A stretch of 64,000 nucleotides of DNA from Pseudomonas baetica (GTDB taxonomy: Bacteria; Pseudomonadota; Gammaproteobacteria; Pseudomonadales; Pseudomonadaceae). The DNA lies in NCBI RefSeq assembly GCF_002813455.1, contig NZ_PHHE01000001.1:3957001-4021000 (forward strand), given 5' to 3'. The position numbers and the translations under genes were made by a program. The notes under the pieces are model-generated. The model was not told the DNA's origin, did no database searches, and saw nothing but the letters and a program-made list of their open reading frames with translations. Positions 45,734 to 55,625 of the stretch are shown in pieces; within the stretch, counting starts at the first letter, position 1; every line of letters starts with the position of its first letter.

Positions 45734-47926
45734 TCAGCCAGCGCTGACCTCACTGGTATCCTTGATCAGGTGCGCCGCCAACGTTCGCAACGGCCCCAAC
45801 TGCCGGCAGATCAACGCCAGTTGCGTCTGCACCAGCCGTTGCCCTTCATCAATCTCATCCGGCATCTGTTCCAGCTCATTGGCCAGCGCTTCTTCCTCAT
45901 CACTCTGAATCGCAATCGGCTGCTTGCTCGCCAGCCCTTGAGCGATTTCATCAATGCTCGCCGCGAGGCTCACACCCGCACCGTCAATCAGATGCTCGCG
46001 CACCTCTGCAGGCAGTTGCGTCTCACGATGCGCGCCCAGCCCTGACAGATAACTGAGCAAGGTGTGCGACAACACCAGAAAGCGGAAGCCGACGTCCGCT
46101 TCCTTCCGGAAATGCCCCGGCTCCATCAGCATGTTTGCCAGCGTTGTCGACAGCGCTGCATCGGCGTTGTGCGCATTGCGCCGGGCCAGGCGATAAGCGA
46201 GGTCATCGCTCTTGCCAGCGGCGTATTGCTGCATGATCTGGCGCAGGTAGATGCTGTTGCAGGTCAGGGTGTTGGCCAGCACTTTGTTCAGGCGCCGACC
46301 CTGCCAGTCGGGCAGGAACAGGAACACCGTCAGGCCGGCGATCAGGCTGCCGAGCAAGGTATCGAACAGTCGCGGCAGGAACAGCCCGTAACCGTCACCG
46401 ACCTGATTGAAGCAGAACAACACCATGATGGTGATCGCGGCGGTCGCCAGGGTGTAACGGGTGGTGCGGTTGGTAAAGAACACCACCCCGGCGGCGATGG
46501 CGAAGCACGACTGCACGAGCGGGCTCGGGAACAGATCGAACAACGCCCAGGCGATGGTCAGGCCGATGGCGGTGCCGAGAATCCGCTGACCGAGTTTGCG
46601 TCGCGTCGCGCCGTAGTTCGGCTGGCAGACGAACAGCGTGGTGAGGATGATCCAGTAGCCTTGCGAGGGGTGAATCAAATGCACCATGCCGTAGCCGATG
46701 CTCAACGCCAGCGGCAAACGCAGGGCATGGCGGAACAGCAACGAAGTCGGTGTCAGTTGCGTGCGCAGGCGAACCCACACGTCTTTCAGATTGCGCGGCG
46801 AGCGGTCGAGCAGGCTGCTGTCGGTCGCATCGGCCAAGGCGTCGGGGTTGCTCGCGTCGCTGAGCAAACGGTCGAGCGTGCCGAGGTTGGCGGCCAGTGC
46901 GCGCAGTGAGCGCAGCAGGCCGCGCCAGGCCGGATTGCTCTGGATACGCAGGTGTTCGAGCGAGGCATCGAGGTCGCTCAGGGCTTGGGCGAAACTGGCG
47001 TCGTAGACGAATGGCTGGCGCATCTGGATCGATTCGGCCAGCGCCCGGCAGGCCTTGCCTTGCTGGCGCAGCAGGCGCTGGCAGCGGAACAGCACGTCGC
47101 TGTGGAAGAACGCATCGGCCAGCGCGTTGTACGGATAGTGCGAGGAGCTGGCGCGTTCGTGGATGTCCTGGGCGAGGAAGTACAGCTTCAGGTAACGGCT
47201 GACTTTCGAGCCGGGGCGACCGTTGCCGACCCGGTGCAGGATGATTTCCTTGGCGCTGTTCAGCGCGGCGACTACGCGGCCATTTTGCTGGGCCAGTTCC
47301 AGTCGGCGCGCCTCGACATCCAGTTGGCGGATCGGCTCGAACAGTGAGGCTTTCAGCTTCAGGTAAAAACCCAGTTCACGAAACAATCGCGCCAGACTCT
47401 GCTGCACTGGCTGGTTGGAAAACATTGCCTGCCACAGTACCGAGAGCAAGCCGTACCACGCCGCACCGGCCACCAGCAGCATCGGTTCGTGCCAGAAATC
47501 GGTGACCGCGCCACCGCGCTGATCAACGCCGATCATCGTGTACACCGACAGAATCAACGTCGCCGAGGCAATCGCGCCATAGCGCTCGCCGAGCGCACCG
47601 AGCATGGTCAGGCCGAAACTGGCCAGGGCCAAAGCGATGGCAAAGACGATGGGGTAGGGGAACAGCAATTCCACCGACAGCGCAGCGATGCTGAAACACA
47701 CCAGCGTCACGGCGAGTGCGTTGAGGCGGCCCTGCCAACTGTCGTCGGTCTCGGCCAGGGCGCTGGCGATAATCCCCAGGAACAACGGGATCAGCAGGCC
47801 CATTTCATCCTGATACCAACACAGCGCCATGCTGCCGGTCAGGGCGATGAACACCCGCACGCTGTAGCTGAATTTATCCAGCGCCCACAGGCGCCGCAAA
47901 GACTGACGAAACGAGGTCGAGGACAT
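45734..47926 (-). CDS. yccS: YccS-type FUSC-family inner-membrane protein
   Basis: This 730-aa protein has two clusters of predicted membrane helices (about 25-160 and 400-530), each followed by a cytoplasmic part. The arrangement is typical of YccS/YhfK and related aromatic-acid exporter-like proteins (FUSC). Recognisable segments are SYSVRVFIALTGSMALCWYQ, GTAIGLTIAWALFDLFPSP and NANDAALSTTLANML-like helices. Function is not established. A long arginine-rich opposite-strand ORF set here is noise from high GC. Confidence 0.85.
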   Translation of the reverse strand: MSSTSFRQSLRRLWALDKFSYSVRVFIALTGSMALCWYQDEMGLLIPLFLGIIASALAETDDSWQGRLNALAVTLVCFSIAALSVELLFPYPIVFAIALALASFGLTMLGALGERYGAIASATLILSVYTMIGVDQRGGAVTDFWHEPMLLVAGAAWYGLLSVLWQAMFSNQPVQQSLARLFRELGFYLKLKASLFEPIRQLDVEARRLELAQQNGRVVAALNSAKEIILHRVGNGRPGSKVSRYLKLYFLAQDIHERASSSHYPYNALADAFFHSDVLFRCQRLLRQQGKACRALAESIQMRQPFVYDASFAQALSDLDASLEHLRIQSNPAWRGLLRSLRALAANLGTLDRLLSDASNPDALADATDSSLLDRSPRNLKDVWVRLRTQLTPTSLLFRHALRLPLALSIGYGMVHLIHPSQGYWIILTTLFVCQPNYGATRRKLGQRILGTAIGLTIAWALFDLFPSPLVQSCFAIAAGVVFFTNRTTRYTLATAAITIMVLFCFNQVGDGYGLFLPRLFDTLLGSLIAGLTVFLFLPDWQGRRLNKVLANTLTCNSIYLRQIMQQYAAGKSDDLAYRLARRNAHNADAALSTTLANMLMEPGHFRKEADVGFRFLVLSHTLLSYLSGLGAHRETQLPAEVREHLIDGAGVSLAASIDEIAQGLASKQPIAIQSDEEEALANELEQMPDEIDEGQRLVQTQLALICRQLGPLRTLAAHLIKDTSEVSAG

Positions 47927-48043
47927 GAAGTGCGAAGGCCTTCCGAGGCGATGCCGCTAAATTGAGCCAGTAATGACGCCGACGCAATGGCGCCGATCAC
48001 ATCTGACAGCAAAAAGTGTTCCTTACTGCATCACACATAACAA

Positions 48044-48134
48044 TGTGGGAGGGGGCTTGCTCCCGAAAGCGGTGTGTCATTCAACATTGATGTCGACTGG
48101 TACACCGCATTCGCGAGCAGGCTCGCTCCCACAG
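48044..48134. repeat. REP pair (REPIN)
   Basis: TGTGGGAGGGGGCTTGCTCC and an inverted GCGAGCAGGCTCGCTCCCAC copy flank about 45 bp between two genes. Confidence 0.83.
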
Positions 48135-48155
48135 TGTTTTGTATTTGGCCTTCAG

Positions 48156-49334
48156 TTAAGCGTACTGCGCAGCGGCGTAGCCGGACGCCCAGGCCCACTG
48201 GAAGTTGAAGCCGCCCAGGTGGCCGGTCACGTCGAGCACTTCGCCGATGAAGTACAGGCCCGGGCTTTTCAGCGATTCCATGGTCTTGGACGACACTTCG
48301 CGGGTATCGACGCCACCGAGTGTTACCTCGGCAGTGCGATAGCCTTCAGTGCCGGCCGGCACGACTTTCCAGCTGCCCAGCTTGTCAGCGATCTCCGCCA
48401 GTTCCGCATGGGTGTACTGCTTCATCGGTTTGGACACGAACCAGTTGTCTGCCAGCAGATTGGCCATCTTCTTGGTGAAGATTTCACCGAGCAGGGTTTT
48501 CAGCTCGCTGTTCGGGCGCTCGGCCACTTGCTGTTGCAGCCATGCGGCGGCGTCGTGATCCGGCAGCAGGTTGATCTCGACGGTGTCGCCGGACTCCCAG
48601 AACGAGGAAATCTGCAAAATCGCCGGGCCACTGAGGCCACGGTGAGTGAACAGAATATTCTCGCGAAAGCTCTGATCGTTGCAGCTGACCAGACAATCCA
48701 CCGACGTGCCGGACAGCTCGGTGCACAGTTCCTTGAGCTGATCGGTGATGGTGAACGGCACCAGACCGGCGCGAGTCGGCAGCAACTCGTGGCCGAACTG
48801 TCTTGCCACCTGATAACCGAAGCCGGTAGCGCCCAGCGTCGGGATCGATAGACCGCCGGTAGCGATCACCAGCGACTGGCACTGGATCTGGCCGAGGGTG
48901 GTGTCGAGCAGGTAACCGCTCTCGACTTTCTCGATCGTCTGGATCGAGGTGTCGAGGTGCAGTTCGACGCCAACTTGATCGCACTCGGTGAGGAGCATTT
49001 CGAGGATATCGCTGGATTTGTTATCGCAGAACAACTGACCGAGTTTCTTCTCGTGGTACGGCACGGCGTGTTTGCCGACCATGCCGATGAAATCCCACTG
49101 GGTGTAACGCGCCAGTGCGGATTTGCAGAAGTGCGGGTTCTGCGAGAGGAAATTGCCCGGTTCGGTGTACATGTTGGTGAAATTGCAGCGGCCACCGCCC
49201 GACATCAGGATTTTCTTGCCGGCCTTGTTCGCGTGGTCGAGCAGCAACACCTGACGCCCACGCCCGGCGGCGGTCAGTGCACACATCAACCCTGCGGCGC
49301 CAGCGCCAATGATCACGACTTCGGTAGAGCGCAA
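48156..49334 (-). CDS. HI0933/YhiN-family flavoprotein
   Basis: This 392-aa NAD(P)/FAD-dependent oxidoreductase-like protein has the dinucleotide-binding start STEVVIIGAGAAGLMCALTA, GKKILMSGGGRCNFTN and the C-terminal GEVLDVTGHLGGFNFQWAWA, all hallmarks of the HI0933 family. Activity and substrate are unknown. The likely start codon is TTG at 49334, behind GAGGAC. It shows no operon partner. Confidence 0.9.
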   Translation of the reverse strand: MRSTEVVIIGAGAAGLMCALTAAGRGRQVLLLDHANKAGKKILMSGGGRCNFTNMYTEPGNFLSQNPHFCKSALARYTQWDFIGMVGKHAVPYHEKKLGQLFCDNKSSDILEMLLTECDQVGVELHLDTSIQTIEKVESGYLLDTTLGQIQCQSLVIATGGLSIPTLGATGFGYQVARQFGHELLPTRAGLVPFTITDQLKELCTELSGTSVDCLVSCNDQSFRENILFTHRGLSGPAILQISSFWESGDTVEINLLPDHDAAAWLQQQVAERPNSELKTLLGEIFTKKMANLLADNWFVSKPMKQYTHAELAEIADKLGSWKVVPAGTEGYRTAEVTLGGVDTREVSSKTMESLKSPGLYFIGEVLDVTGHLGGFNFQWAWASGYAAAQYA

Positions 49335-49377
49335 AACGGTGTCCTCACAAAGAATTCAATATTCACCGAAGGCCAAT

Positions 49378-49467
49378 GTGGGAGCGGGCTTGCTCGCGAA
49401 AGCGGTATATCAGTCAACATTGATGTTGTCTGACACTCCCTCTTCGCGAGCAAGCCCGCTCCCACAT
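49378..49467. repeat. REP pair (REPIN)
   Basis: Inverted GCGGGCTTGCTCGCGAAAGC-type copies flank about 40 bp. The spacer (TCAGTCAACATTGATGTTG) resembles those at 48044 and 52447, so these REPINs share an origin. Confidence 0.85.
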
Positions 49468-49493
49468 TTGATCTCTGTCGGGCAGCAGATCGT

Positions 49494-50879
49494 TTACAAG
49501 ATACGCACGCGCAACGAACGGCCCTTGATCTTGCCGTCGTTCAGGCGCTGCAGGGCCTGCATGGCCACGGTGCGTTCAACCGCCACATACGCCTGGAAAT
49601 CGAAGATCGCGATCTTGCCGACCTGAGCACCCGGAATGCCGGCGTCGCCAGTCAGTGCGCCGAGAATGTCGCCCGGACGTACTTTGTCTTTACGGCCAGC
49701 GCCAATGCACAGGGTGGTCATCGGCGGCTGCAGCGGGGCGAGCCCCTGGGACTTGAGGTTGTCGACCTGATCCCAGTTCAGCGGCGATTTCTGCAGTTGT
49801 TCGATGGCCTGCGCGCGGTGTGCTTCGCCCGGTGCAACGAGGCTGATGGCAATGCCTTTCTCGCCGGCACGACCGGTACGACCGACGCGGTGAATGTGGA
49901 TTTCCGAATCGCGGGCCAGTTCGACGTTGATCACCATGTCCAGCGCATCGATGTCCAGACCACGGGCGGCGACGTCGGTGGCGACCAGTACCGAAGTACT
50001 GCGGTTGGCGAACATCGCCAGCACCTGATCGCGGTCACGCTGTTCCAGATCGCCGTGCAGGCCGACGGCGGAGATGCCTTTGGCGGTCAGGTGATCGACG
50101 GTTTCCTGCACTTGCTGCTTGGTGAAGCAGAACGCCACGCAGGACGCCGGGCGGAAGTGGTGCAGGACTTTGGTCACTGCGCTCATGCGGTCTTCCGGGG
50201 AAATCTCGTAGAAACGCTGCTCGATCTGCGTGTCATCGTGGAACGCTTCGGCCTTGACCGTTTGCGGATCACGCATGAATTTCGAGGCCAGTTGCTTGAT
50301 GCCCACCGGGTAAGTGGCGGAAAACAGCAGGGTCTGACGACGCTCCGGGGTCTTGACGATGATGTCTTCGATGGCGTCGTAGAAACCCATGTCGAGCATG
50401 CGGTCAGCTTCGTCGAGGATCAGCGTGTTCAGGCCATCAAGCACCAGCGAACCCTTGCGCAGGTGCTGCTGGATGCGGCCAGGAGTACCAACGATGATGT
50501 GTGCGCCGTGTTCCAGCGAAGCGATCTGCGGGCCAAACGACACGCCGCCGCACAGGGTCAGGACCTTGATGTTGTCTTCGGCACGGGCCAGACGACGGAC
50601 TTCCTTGGCGACCTGGTCGGCCAGCTCACGCGTCGGGCAGATCACCAGTGCCTGGCAACCGAAATAGCGCGGGTTGATCGGGTTGAGCAGGCCGATGCCG
50701 AATGCAGCGGTTTTGCCGCTGCCGGTCTTGGCCTGGGCGATCAGGTCCATCCCTTTGAGGATCACCGGCAAGCTCTGCGCCTGGATCGGCGTCATCTGGG
50801 CATAACCGAGGGATTCGAGGTTAGCCAGCATGGCGGCGGACAGCGGCAGAGTATTAAAAGCGGTGGCGATGGTGGTCAC
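49494..50879 (-). CDS. dbpA: ATP-dependent RNA helicase DbpA
   Basis: DbpA is a DEAD-box helicase that acts on hairpin 92 of 23S rRNA during 50S assembly. The 461-aa protein has the Q motif (MTPIQAQSLPVILKGMDLIA), Walker A AKTGSGKT, DEAD in ILDEADRMLDMGF, SAT, HRVGRTGRAG and the C-terminal DbpA RNA-binding domain (IGAGRKDKVRPGDILGALTG). The GTG at 50879 matches the family start (TTIATAFNTLPLS); an ORF start 273 bp further upstream is unlikely. Confidence 0.94.
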   Translation of the reverse strand: MTTIATAFNTLPLSAAMLANLESLGYAQMTPIQAQSLPVILKGMDLIAQAKTGSGKTAAFGIGLLNPINPRYFGCQALVICPTRELADQVAKEVRRLARAEDNIKVLTLCGGVSFGPQIASLEHGAHIIVGTPGRIQQHLRKGSLVLDGLNTLILDEADRMLDMGFYDAIEDIIVKTPERRQTLLFSATYPVGIKQLASKFMRDPQTVKAEAFHDDTQIEQRFYEISPEDRMSAVTKVLHHFRPASCVAFCFTKQQVQETVDHLTAKGISAVGLHGDLEQRDRDQVLAMFANRSTSVLVATDVAARGLDIDALDMVINVELARDSEIHIHRVGRTGRAGEKGIAISLVAPGEAHRAQAIEQLQKSPLNWDQVDNLKSQGLAPLQPPMTTLCIGAGRKDKVRPGDILGALTGDAGIPGAQVGKIAIFDFQAYVAVERTVAMQALQRLNDGKIKGRSLRVRIL

Positions 50880-50959
50880 GGGACTGGCCTGCAAAACAAA
50901 ATGTCGCGCAGTGTAGCAGCCCCGGGCCACTTTCCTCGAAAGTTCTGGACGAACAGCGA

Positions 50960-52387
50960 TTAATGTTCGATGTGTTCTTCCGGCCGTTTGGCGCGCCGGC
51001 CGTCTTCTTTCGACAGCTGCGAGAAGATCGTCGCGGCGAGCATCGCCATGATGCCGACGGTGACAAAGGTTAACTGGAACGCACCCAGCACGGTTTCCAC
51101 GCCATCGTTGCCGATCTCCGCCGTAAAACCACCGAGCAATGCACCGGCGCACGCCACACCGAGACTCAATGACAACTGCGCCACCACCGAGAGCAAGCTG
51201 TTGCCGCTGCTGGCGCTGGCGTCATCCAGATCGATCAGGGTCACGGTGTTCATCGCGGTGAATTGCAGCGAGTTGATCGCGCCGAGCACCGCCAGCAGGC
51301 ACAGCAGCAACCAATACGGCGTCTGCTCGCTGACCAGGCCCATGCTCGCCAGCATGAGACCCAGCGCCAGCGTGTTAGCGGTCAGCACAATGCGATAGCC
51401 GAGGCGTTCGATCAGCGGCCGCGCCACCCACTTGGCGATCATCGCCGCAGCGGCCAGTGGCAGCATGCTCATCCCGGCTTGCGACGGCGAATAGCCCAGC
51501 GCCACTTGCAGCAGCAATGGCACCAGAAACGGCAAGGCGCCGCTGCCTAGGCGGGCGAACAGGTTGCCGAGAATGCCAACGGCAAAGGTACGGGTCTTGA
51601 ACAGCGACGGCGCGAACAATGGGTTTTCGATGTGCCCGGCGCGCAGCCAGTACGCCGCCAGACACGCCATGCCACCGAACAACAGTAACATCACCCGCAA
51701 GTGCGGCAGGTGCAGTTCGCCGAGGCCTTCCATGGCGATGGTGATGAGGATCATCGCCGCGCCAAACAGCAGGAAGCCGAGGCTATCGAAGCGCGTGCGC
51801 TCAGTGCCGCGCAGGTCGGGAATGAATTTCCATACCGCGTAACAACCGATGACGCCGACCGGCAGGTTGATCAGAAAGATCCAGTGCCACGTCAGGTATT
51901 CGACCATCCAGCCGCCCATCGTCGGGCCGATCAACGGGCCGAGCAGGCCGGGAATGGTGATGAAGCCCATGATCCGCACCAGTTCCGATCGCGGATAGGC
52001 GCGCAAAACCACCAGGCGTCCGACCGGCAGCATCAACGCGCCGCCCAGGCCCTGAATCACTCGGGCGCCGATCAGCATGCTCAGACTGCTCGATAGCGCG
52101 CAAAGCAGCGAGCCGAGGCTGAACAGCAGGATCGCGCCGAAGAAGATTTTCTTGGTGCCGAAGCGGTCGGCGATCCAGCCGGAAGCGGGGATCAGCAGGG
52201 CCACGGTAAGCATGTAAGCGATGACCACGCCTTGCATGCGTAACGGGTCTTCCGCCAGATCTCGGGCCATCGCCGGGAGGGCGGTATTGAGGATGGTCCC
52301 GTCGAGGGACTGCATGAAGAACGCGATGGCGACGACCCACGGCAACCAGCGGGCGGTGATGGCGTCGAGAGGCGGGCGGTTGGGCAT
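50960..52387 (-). CDS. DHA2-type MFS exporter (MdtD-like)
   Basis: This 475-aa protein has about 14 predicted membrane helices and the MFS motif GWIADRFGTKKIFFGAILLF in the first half. The motif GARVIQGLGGALMLPVGRLV is characteristic of the DHA2 drug:proton antiporters. It is closest in feel to MdtD/multidrug exporters, but substrates cannot be predicted. ATG 52387 excludes a 39-residue extension through a REP. Confidence 0.87.
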   Translation of the reverse strand: MPNRPPLDAITARWLPWVVAIAFFMQSLDGTILNTALPAMARDLAEDPLRMQGVVIAYMLTVALLIPASGWIADRFGTKKIFFGAILLFSLGSLLCALSSSLSMLIGARVIQGLGGALMLPVGRLVVLRAYPRSELVRIMGFITIPGLLGPLIGPTMGGWMVEYLTWHWIFLINLPVGVIGCYAVWKFIPDLRGTERTRFDSLGFLLFGAAMILITIAMEGLGELHLPHLRVMLLLFGGMACLAAYWLRAGHIENPLFAPSLFKTRTFAVGILGNLFARLGSGALPFLVPLLLQVALGYSPSQAGMSMLPLAAAAMIAKWVARPLIERLGYRIVLTANTLALGLMLASMGLVSEQTPYWLLLCLLAVLGAINSLQFTAMNTVTLIDLDDASASSGNSLLSVVAQLSLSLGVACAGALLGGFTAEIGNDGVETVLGAFQLTFVTVGIMAMLAATIFSQLSKEDGRRAKRPEEHIEH

Positions 52388-52446
52388 GGAACCTCTGGTG
52401 GTTGGGGTTAATGCATATCCATGGTCGAGCGCGGTTTGGCTTTGGC

Positions 52447-52534
52447 TGGGAGCGGGCTTGCTCGCGAATGCGGTGTATCGGTCACCATCAATAGCGACTG
52501 ACAAATCGCTTTCGCGAGCAAGCTCGCTCCCACA
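52447..52534. repeat. REP pair (REPIN)
   Basis: Inverted GCGGGCTTGCTCGCGAATGC / GCTTTCGCGAGCAAGCTCGC copies between two genes. Confidence 0.84.
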
Positions 52535-52565
52535 TTAGATCTCCAGTGTTCTGGAGATCTTTGTC

Positions 52566-53903
52566 TTAGAGGGTCAGGGTCAGTCGACTCACCAATGCCC
52601 CCGGCAACAATGCCGACGAAGTATTGCGCTGGCTATACGTGCTCGCCGACAGCAACAACTCGCGCTCCGCCGTCAGTGCTTCCAGCTGCGAACCCAGCAG
52701 GTTGTAGGCGCTGTCGTCAAAACGCATGGTGCTGACCGGCGCCTGGATTTCGCCGTTCTCGACCCAGAACGTCGCAAACCGGGTCATGCCGGTCAAGCGC
52801 GCCGCCGGTTGATCCGAGAAGTTCAGGTACCACAGATTGCTGATGTACAGCCCGGTGCCCAATTGCTTGAGGATATCCGCTTGCGACAGATCACCGGCGG
52901 CCATGTTCAACGCACTTGGCGATTCACCGCCGCTGGCGCCGTTGGCTGTCAGACCGTATTCAGCCGCGCTGCGCGATCCGACGAGTTGCTCACCGGCCTT
53001 GCCCTCGATGATCAAGCGCAGATCACTGCGCGGATAACCTTCGCCGGAAAACGCCGGGCTCAACGATTCACTGACTTTTTCATCGAGTGACACTAATGGG
53101 CTGAACGTCTGATCGCCCACGTACAGCTTCTGCAACGGGCTGCTTTTGCTGGCAATCGACTGCGCCGAGAAACCACCCCAGCTGAGCATGCCCATGATCT
53201 CTTCCAGCGCTGCCGGTGCCAGATAAGCGCGATATTGTCCCGGCGCCAGCGTGCGCAATGGTCGACCCAGAAACGCCAGTTGCTCGCGCGCCTGCTGGAA
53301 GCGTTTGGCAAAACCTTCGCTGCTCCAGTCGTGCCCGGCGTAGCTGGCCTTCACTGCTTCGCCGTTCTCGTGGAACAGGCTGAAGTCGAAGTTGAAGCTA
53401 TTCGCCTGATGCCAGCCGAAGGCGCCTGAAGAGCTGGCGAAACCGCGGCTGATCGGGCCAGCGGCGTAGAAACCGACCAGGTCCAGACCTTCAGCGGCGG
53501 CGCAGATTTCATCAACCACCTGTTCGGTGTCCGGCAGTGGATGCTCCTGCACGTTCTGGCTCTGCCAGCCGTTGTGGTTGAGCAGCAGGTACGGATCCTG
53601 TGGTAGAAGCGGCAGGGTTTCGCGCAGTTGTTGCAGGCCTTCGGCGAGGCGTTGCAGATCGGCTTCCAGATCGCCCGACAGGGTGATGTACAAGTCGGCA
53701 TGGCGACCATCGTTGACCAGTTTCAGGCCGACGTCGGCCTGCTGCACTTGCCCGGCCTGCCGCACTTTGGCGTGGTTGAAACGCACGAACGCCGACGATT
53801 CGGCGGCGTAGCTGAGGGTGAACTGCTCGGGCTCGCGCACCGTATCGCGCAGCCAGTTGACCAGAACCTTGAAGGCCTCAGCCTGACTCTTTACGTTAGC
53901 CAT
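52566..53903 (-). CDS. TldE/PmbA-like protein of a TldD-TldE pair
   Basis: This 445-aa protein of the TldD/PmbA family lacks an HExxH zinc motif, as expected for the TldE-type subunit, which forms the substrate cavity of the TldD-TldE metalloprotease. It overlaps the TldD-like gene by one base (TAATG-type junction), so they are made together. It differs from canonical PmbA, so this is probably the second, less studied pair found in pseudomonads. The substrate is unknown. Confidence 0.83.
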   Translation of the reverse strand: MANVKSQAEAFKVLVNWLRDTVREPEQFTLSYAAESSAFVRFNHAKVRQAGQVQQADVGLKLVNDGRHADLYITLSGDLEADLQRLAEGLQQLRETLPLLPQDPYLLLNHNGWQSQNVQEHPLPDTEQVVDEICAAAEGLDLVGFYAAGPISRGFASSSGAFGWHQANSFNFDFSLFHENGEAVKASYAGHDWSSEGFAKRFQQAREQLAFLGRPLRTLAPGQYRAYLAPAALEEIMGMLSWGGFSAQSIASKSSPLQKLYVGDQTFSPLVSLDEKVSESLSPAFSGEGYPRSDLRLIIEGKAGEQLVGSRSAAEYGLTANGASGGESPSALNMAAGDLSQADILKQLGTGLYISNLWYLNFSDQPAARLTGMTRFATFWVENGEIQAPVSTMRFDDSAYNLLGSQLEALTAERELLLSASTYSQRNTSSALLPGALVSRLTLTL

Positions 53904-55345
53904 CAGGCGTCCCCCCCAAATACATCAACGTTGCTGAATACGCAGGCCGGCGAAGCATGGCCGACGCGGATCACCTGGTTCGGTTCGCCTTTGCCGCAGT
54001 TCGGCGTGCCCAGCACCTTGACGGTACTGGCGTCGCCGACGGCGCGCAGGCTCTTCCAGAAGTGCGCGGAAATCGCCCGGTAGTTGGGGTTTTTTACCAC
54101 GCCTTTGAGTTCGCCGTTCTCGATCAACTGACCCCATTCGCAGCCGAACTGGAATTTGTTACGCGCATCGTCAATCGACCACGAACGGTTGGTGCTCATC
54201 AGAATGCCGTGCTCGATGCCTTTGATCATCTGTTCAAGTGGCTGGTCGCCCGGCTCGATGTTGAGGTTGGCCATACGGTCGATCGGCGGCCGGTTCCAGC
54301 CGCAGGCGCGGCTGTTGGCAACACCGTCCAGCCCTGCGCGGAACTGCGACAGCGCACCGCCCAACGGGCGCAGCAAGAGGCCTTCGCGGATCAGGAATTG
54401 TTTGCTGGCCTTACTGCCGTCGTCGTCATGGCCGTAGCTGGCGAGCTCTTCGGGGATGCCCGGATCGAAGGTCACATTGAGCAGTTTCGAGCCATATTGC
54501 AGGCTGCCGAAGTCGCTGGCTTTGACGAAACTGGTGCCGGCGTAGTTGCGCTCGTCACCGAGAATGCGGTCGAGCTCCAGCGGGTGACCGATGGATTCGT
54601 GGATCTGCAGCATCATTTGATCGGGTATCAGCAGCAGGTCGCGCGGGCCTTGCGGGGTGTTTGGCGCGAGCAGCAGTTGCAGGGCCTGATCGGCAACCTG
54701 CGGACCGGCGCCGACCAGGCCGCAGCGGCTGATCACGTCAGCGCCGCCCTGTTGGCCGAAGTTCTCGCGGCCGAGGCTACGGGTCTGGCTATCGTTGCCG
54801 TCGTAGGCGGTGACGTCGAGGCCCGGGTAGACGAAGCGCTGGGCCTGGCGCAGTTCGGCGCCGGCACTGCTCAGGTAGATTTGCTCGACGTGGCTGATGC
54901 CAATGCTCACTTCCCAATTCACCAGGCGCTCATCCTTTGGCACCGAGGCGGATTCCGCGCCGAGCAGCTCGAAGCATTCGCTCAGGGACGGGAAGGGTTG
55001 CTCGAGATTGGGTGAAAAGTAATCAGCGCGGTCGCTCGACACCGGCTGATCGCGCAGGTCGAGCAAGGCATGGGGTTTGATCGCCCGGGCCTGCAGTTCG
55101 GCACGCTCAAGGGCGGCTTGCAGGCCTCGTTGCGAGAGGTCGTTGGTCGCGGCGTAGGCTTCGACGCCGTTGACACGCACGGTGAGCATCGCACCTTCGT
55201 CGCGGCCCAGGCTCGGCGGCTCGGCAACGTTCTTGCGCACCGACAGGTATTGGCCGGACTCGCGCACATACCGCAGGGAAAAGAACTCAGCGCCCGTGCG
55301 CAAGGCAGCGAAGCGCTGCTTGAGCTGGGGGTGGAAATCGAACAT
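53903..55345 (-). CDS. TldD-like metalloprotease subunit
   Basis: This 480-aa protein carries the TldD-family zinc motif in MMLQIHESIGHPLELDRILG (HExxxH). TldD-TldE complexes degrade peptides such as microcin precursors or unfolded segments. It is the upstream, catalytic half of the pair with the TldE-like protein. ATG 55345 is supported by AGGAGG-like sequence (GGTTTCC on the plus strand). No modified-peptide gene is visible nearby. Confidence 0.87.
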   Translation of the reverse strand: MFDFHPQLKQRFAALRTGAEFFSLRYVRESGQYLSVRKNVAEPPSLGRDEGAMLTVRVNGVEAYAATNDLSQRGLQAALERAELQARAIKPHALLDLRDQPVSSDRADYFSPNLEQPFPSLSECFELLGAESASVPKDERLVNWEVSIGISHVEQIYLSSAGAELRQAQRFVYPGLDVTAYDGNDSQTRSLGRENFGQQGGADVISRCGLVGAGPQVADQALQLLLAPNTPQGPRDLLLIPDQMMLQIHESIGHPLELDRILGDERNYAGTSFVKASDFGSLQYGSKLLNVTFDPGIPEELASYGHDDDGSKASKQFLIREGLLLRPLGGALSQFRAGLDGVANSRACGWNRPPIDRMANLNIEPGDQPLEQMIKGIEHGILMSTNRSWSIDDARNKFQFGCEWGQLIENGELKGVVKNPNYRAISAHFWKSLRAVGDASTVKVLGTPNCGKGEPNQVIRVGHASPACVFSNVDVFGGDA

Positions 55346-55510
55346 TCGGAAACCTCCTTGTTATGGAGTGGCGGGGCATAGCGATTCGGCGGGAGAGGTG
55401 AAACGGTTGCGCGAGGTCTAGAGTAGGCCTGCGTGGGGGTAGGATCAAGTGAAGAGGGGGTGTAGGAGGATTTACTGTCCAGCGAGGGAATTTGTGCTGA
55501 ATGTAAGGGC

Positions 55511-55590
55511 CCCTTCGCGAGCAGGCTCGCTCCCACACTGGATCTGCGTTATTCACAAATCAAATGTGGGAGCGGGCTTGTCTCCGGGCG
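55511..55590. repeat. REP pair (REPIN), right arm degenerate
   Basis: CCTTCGCGAGCAGGCTCGCT and an inverted AATGTGGGAGCGGGCTTG copy whose 3' end departs from the consensus. Confidence 0.78.
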
Positions 55591-55625
55591 GCGTTCCGAC
55601 GAAGGCCGCGCCTCGGTATCAAGTC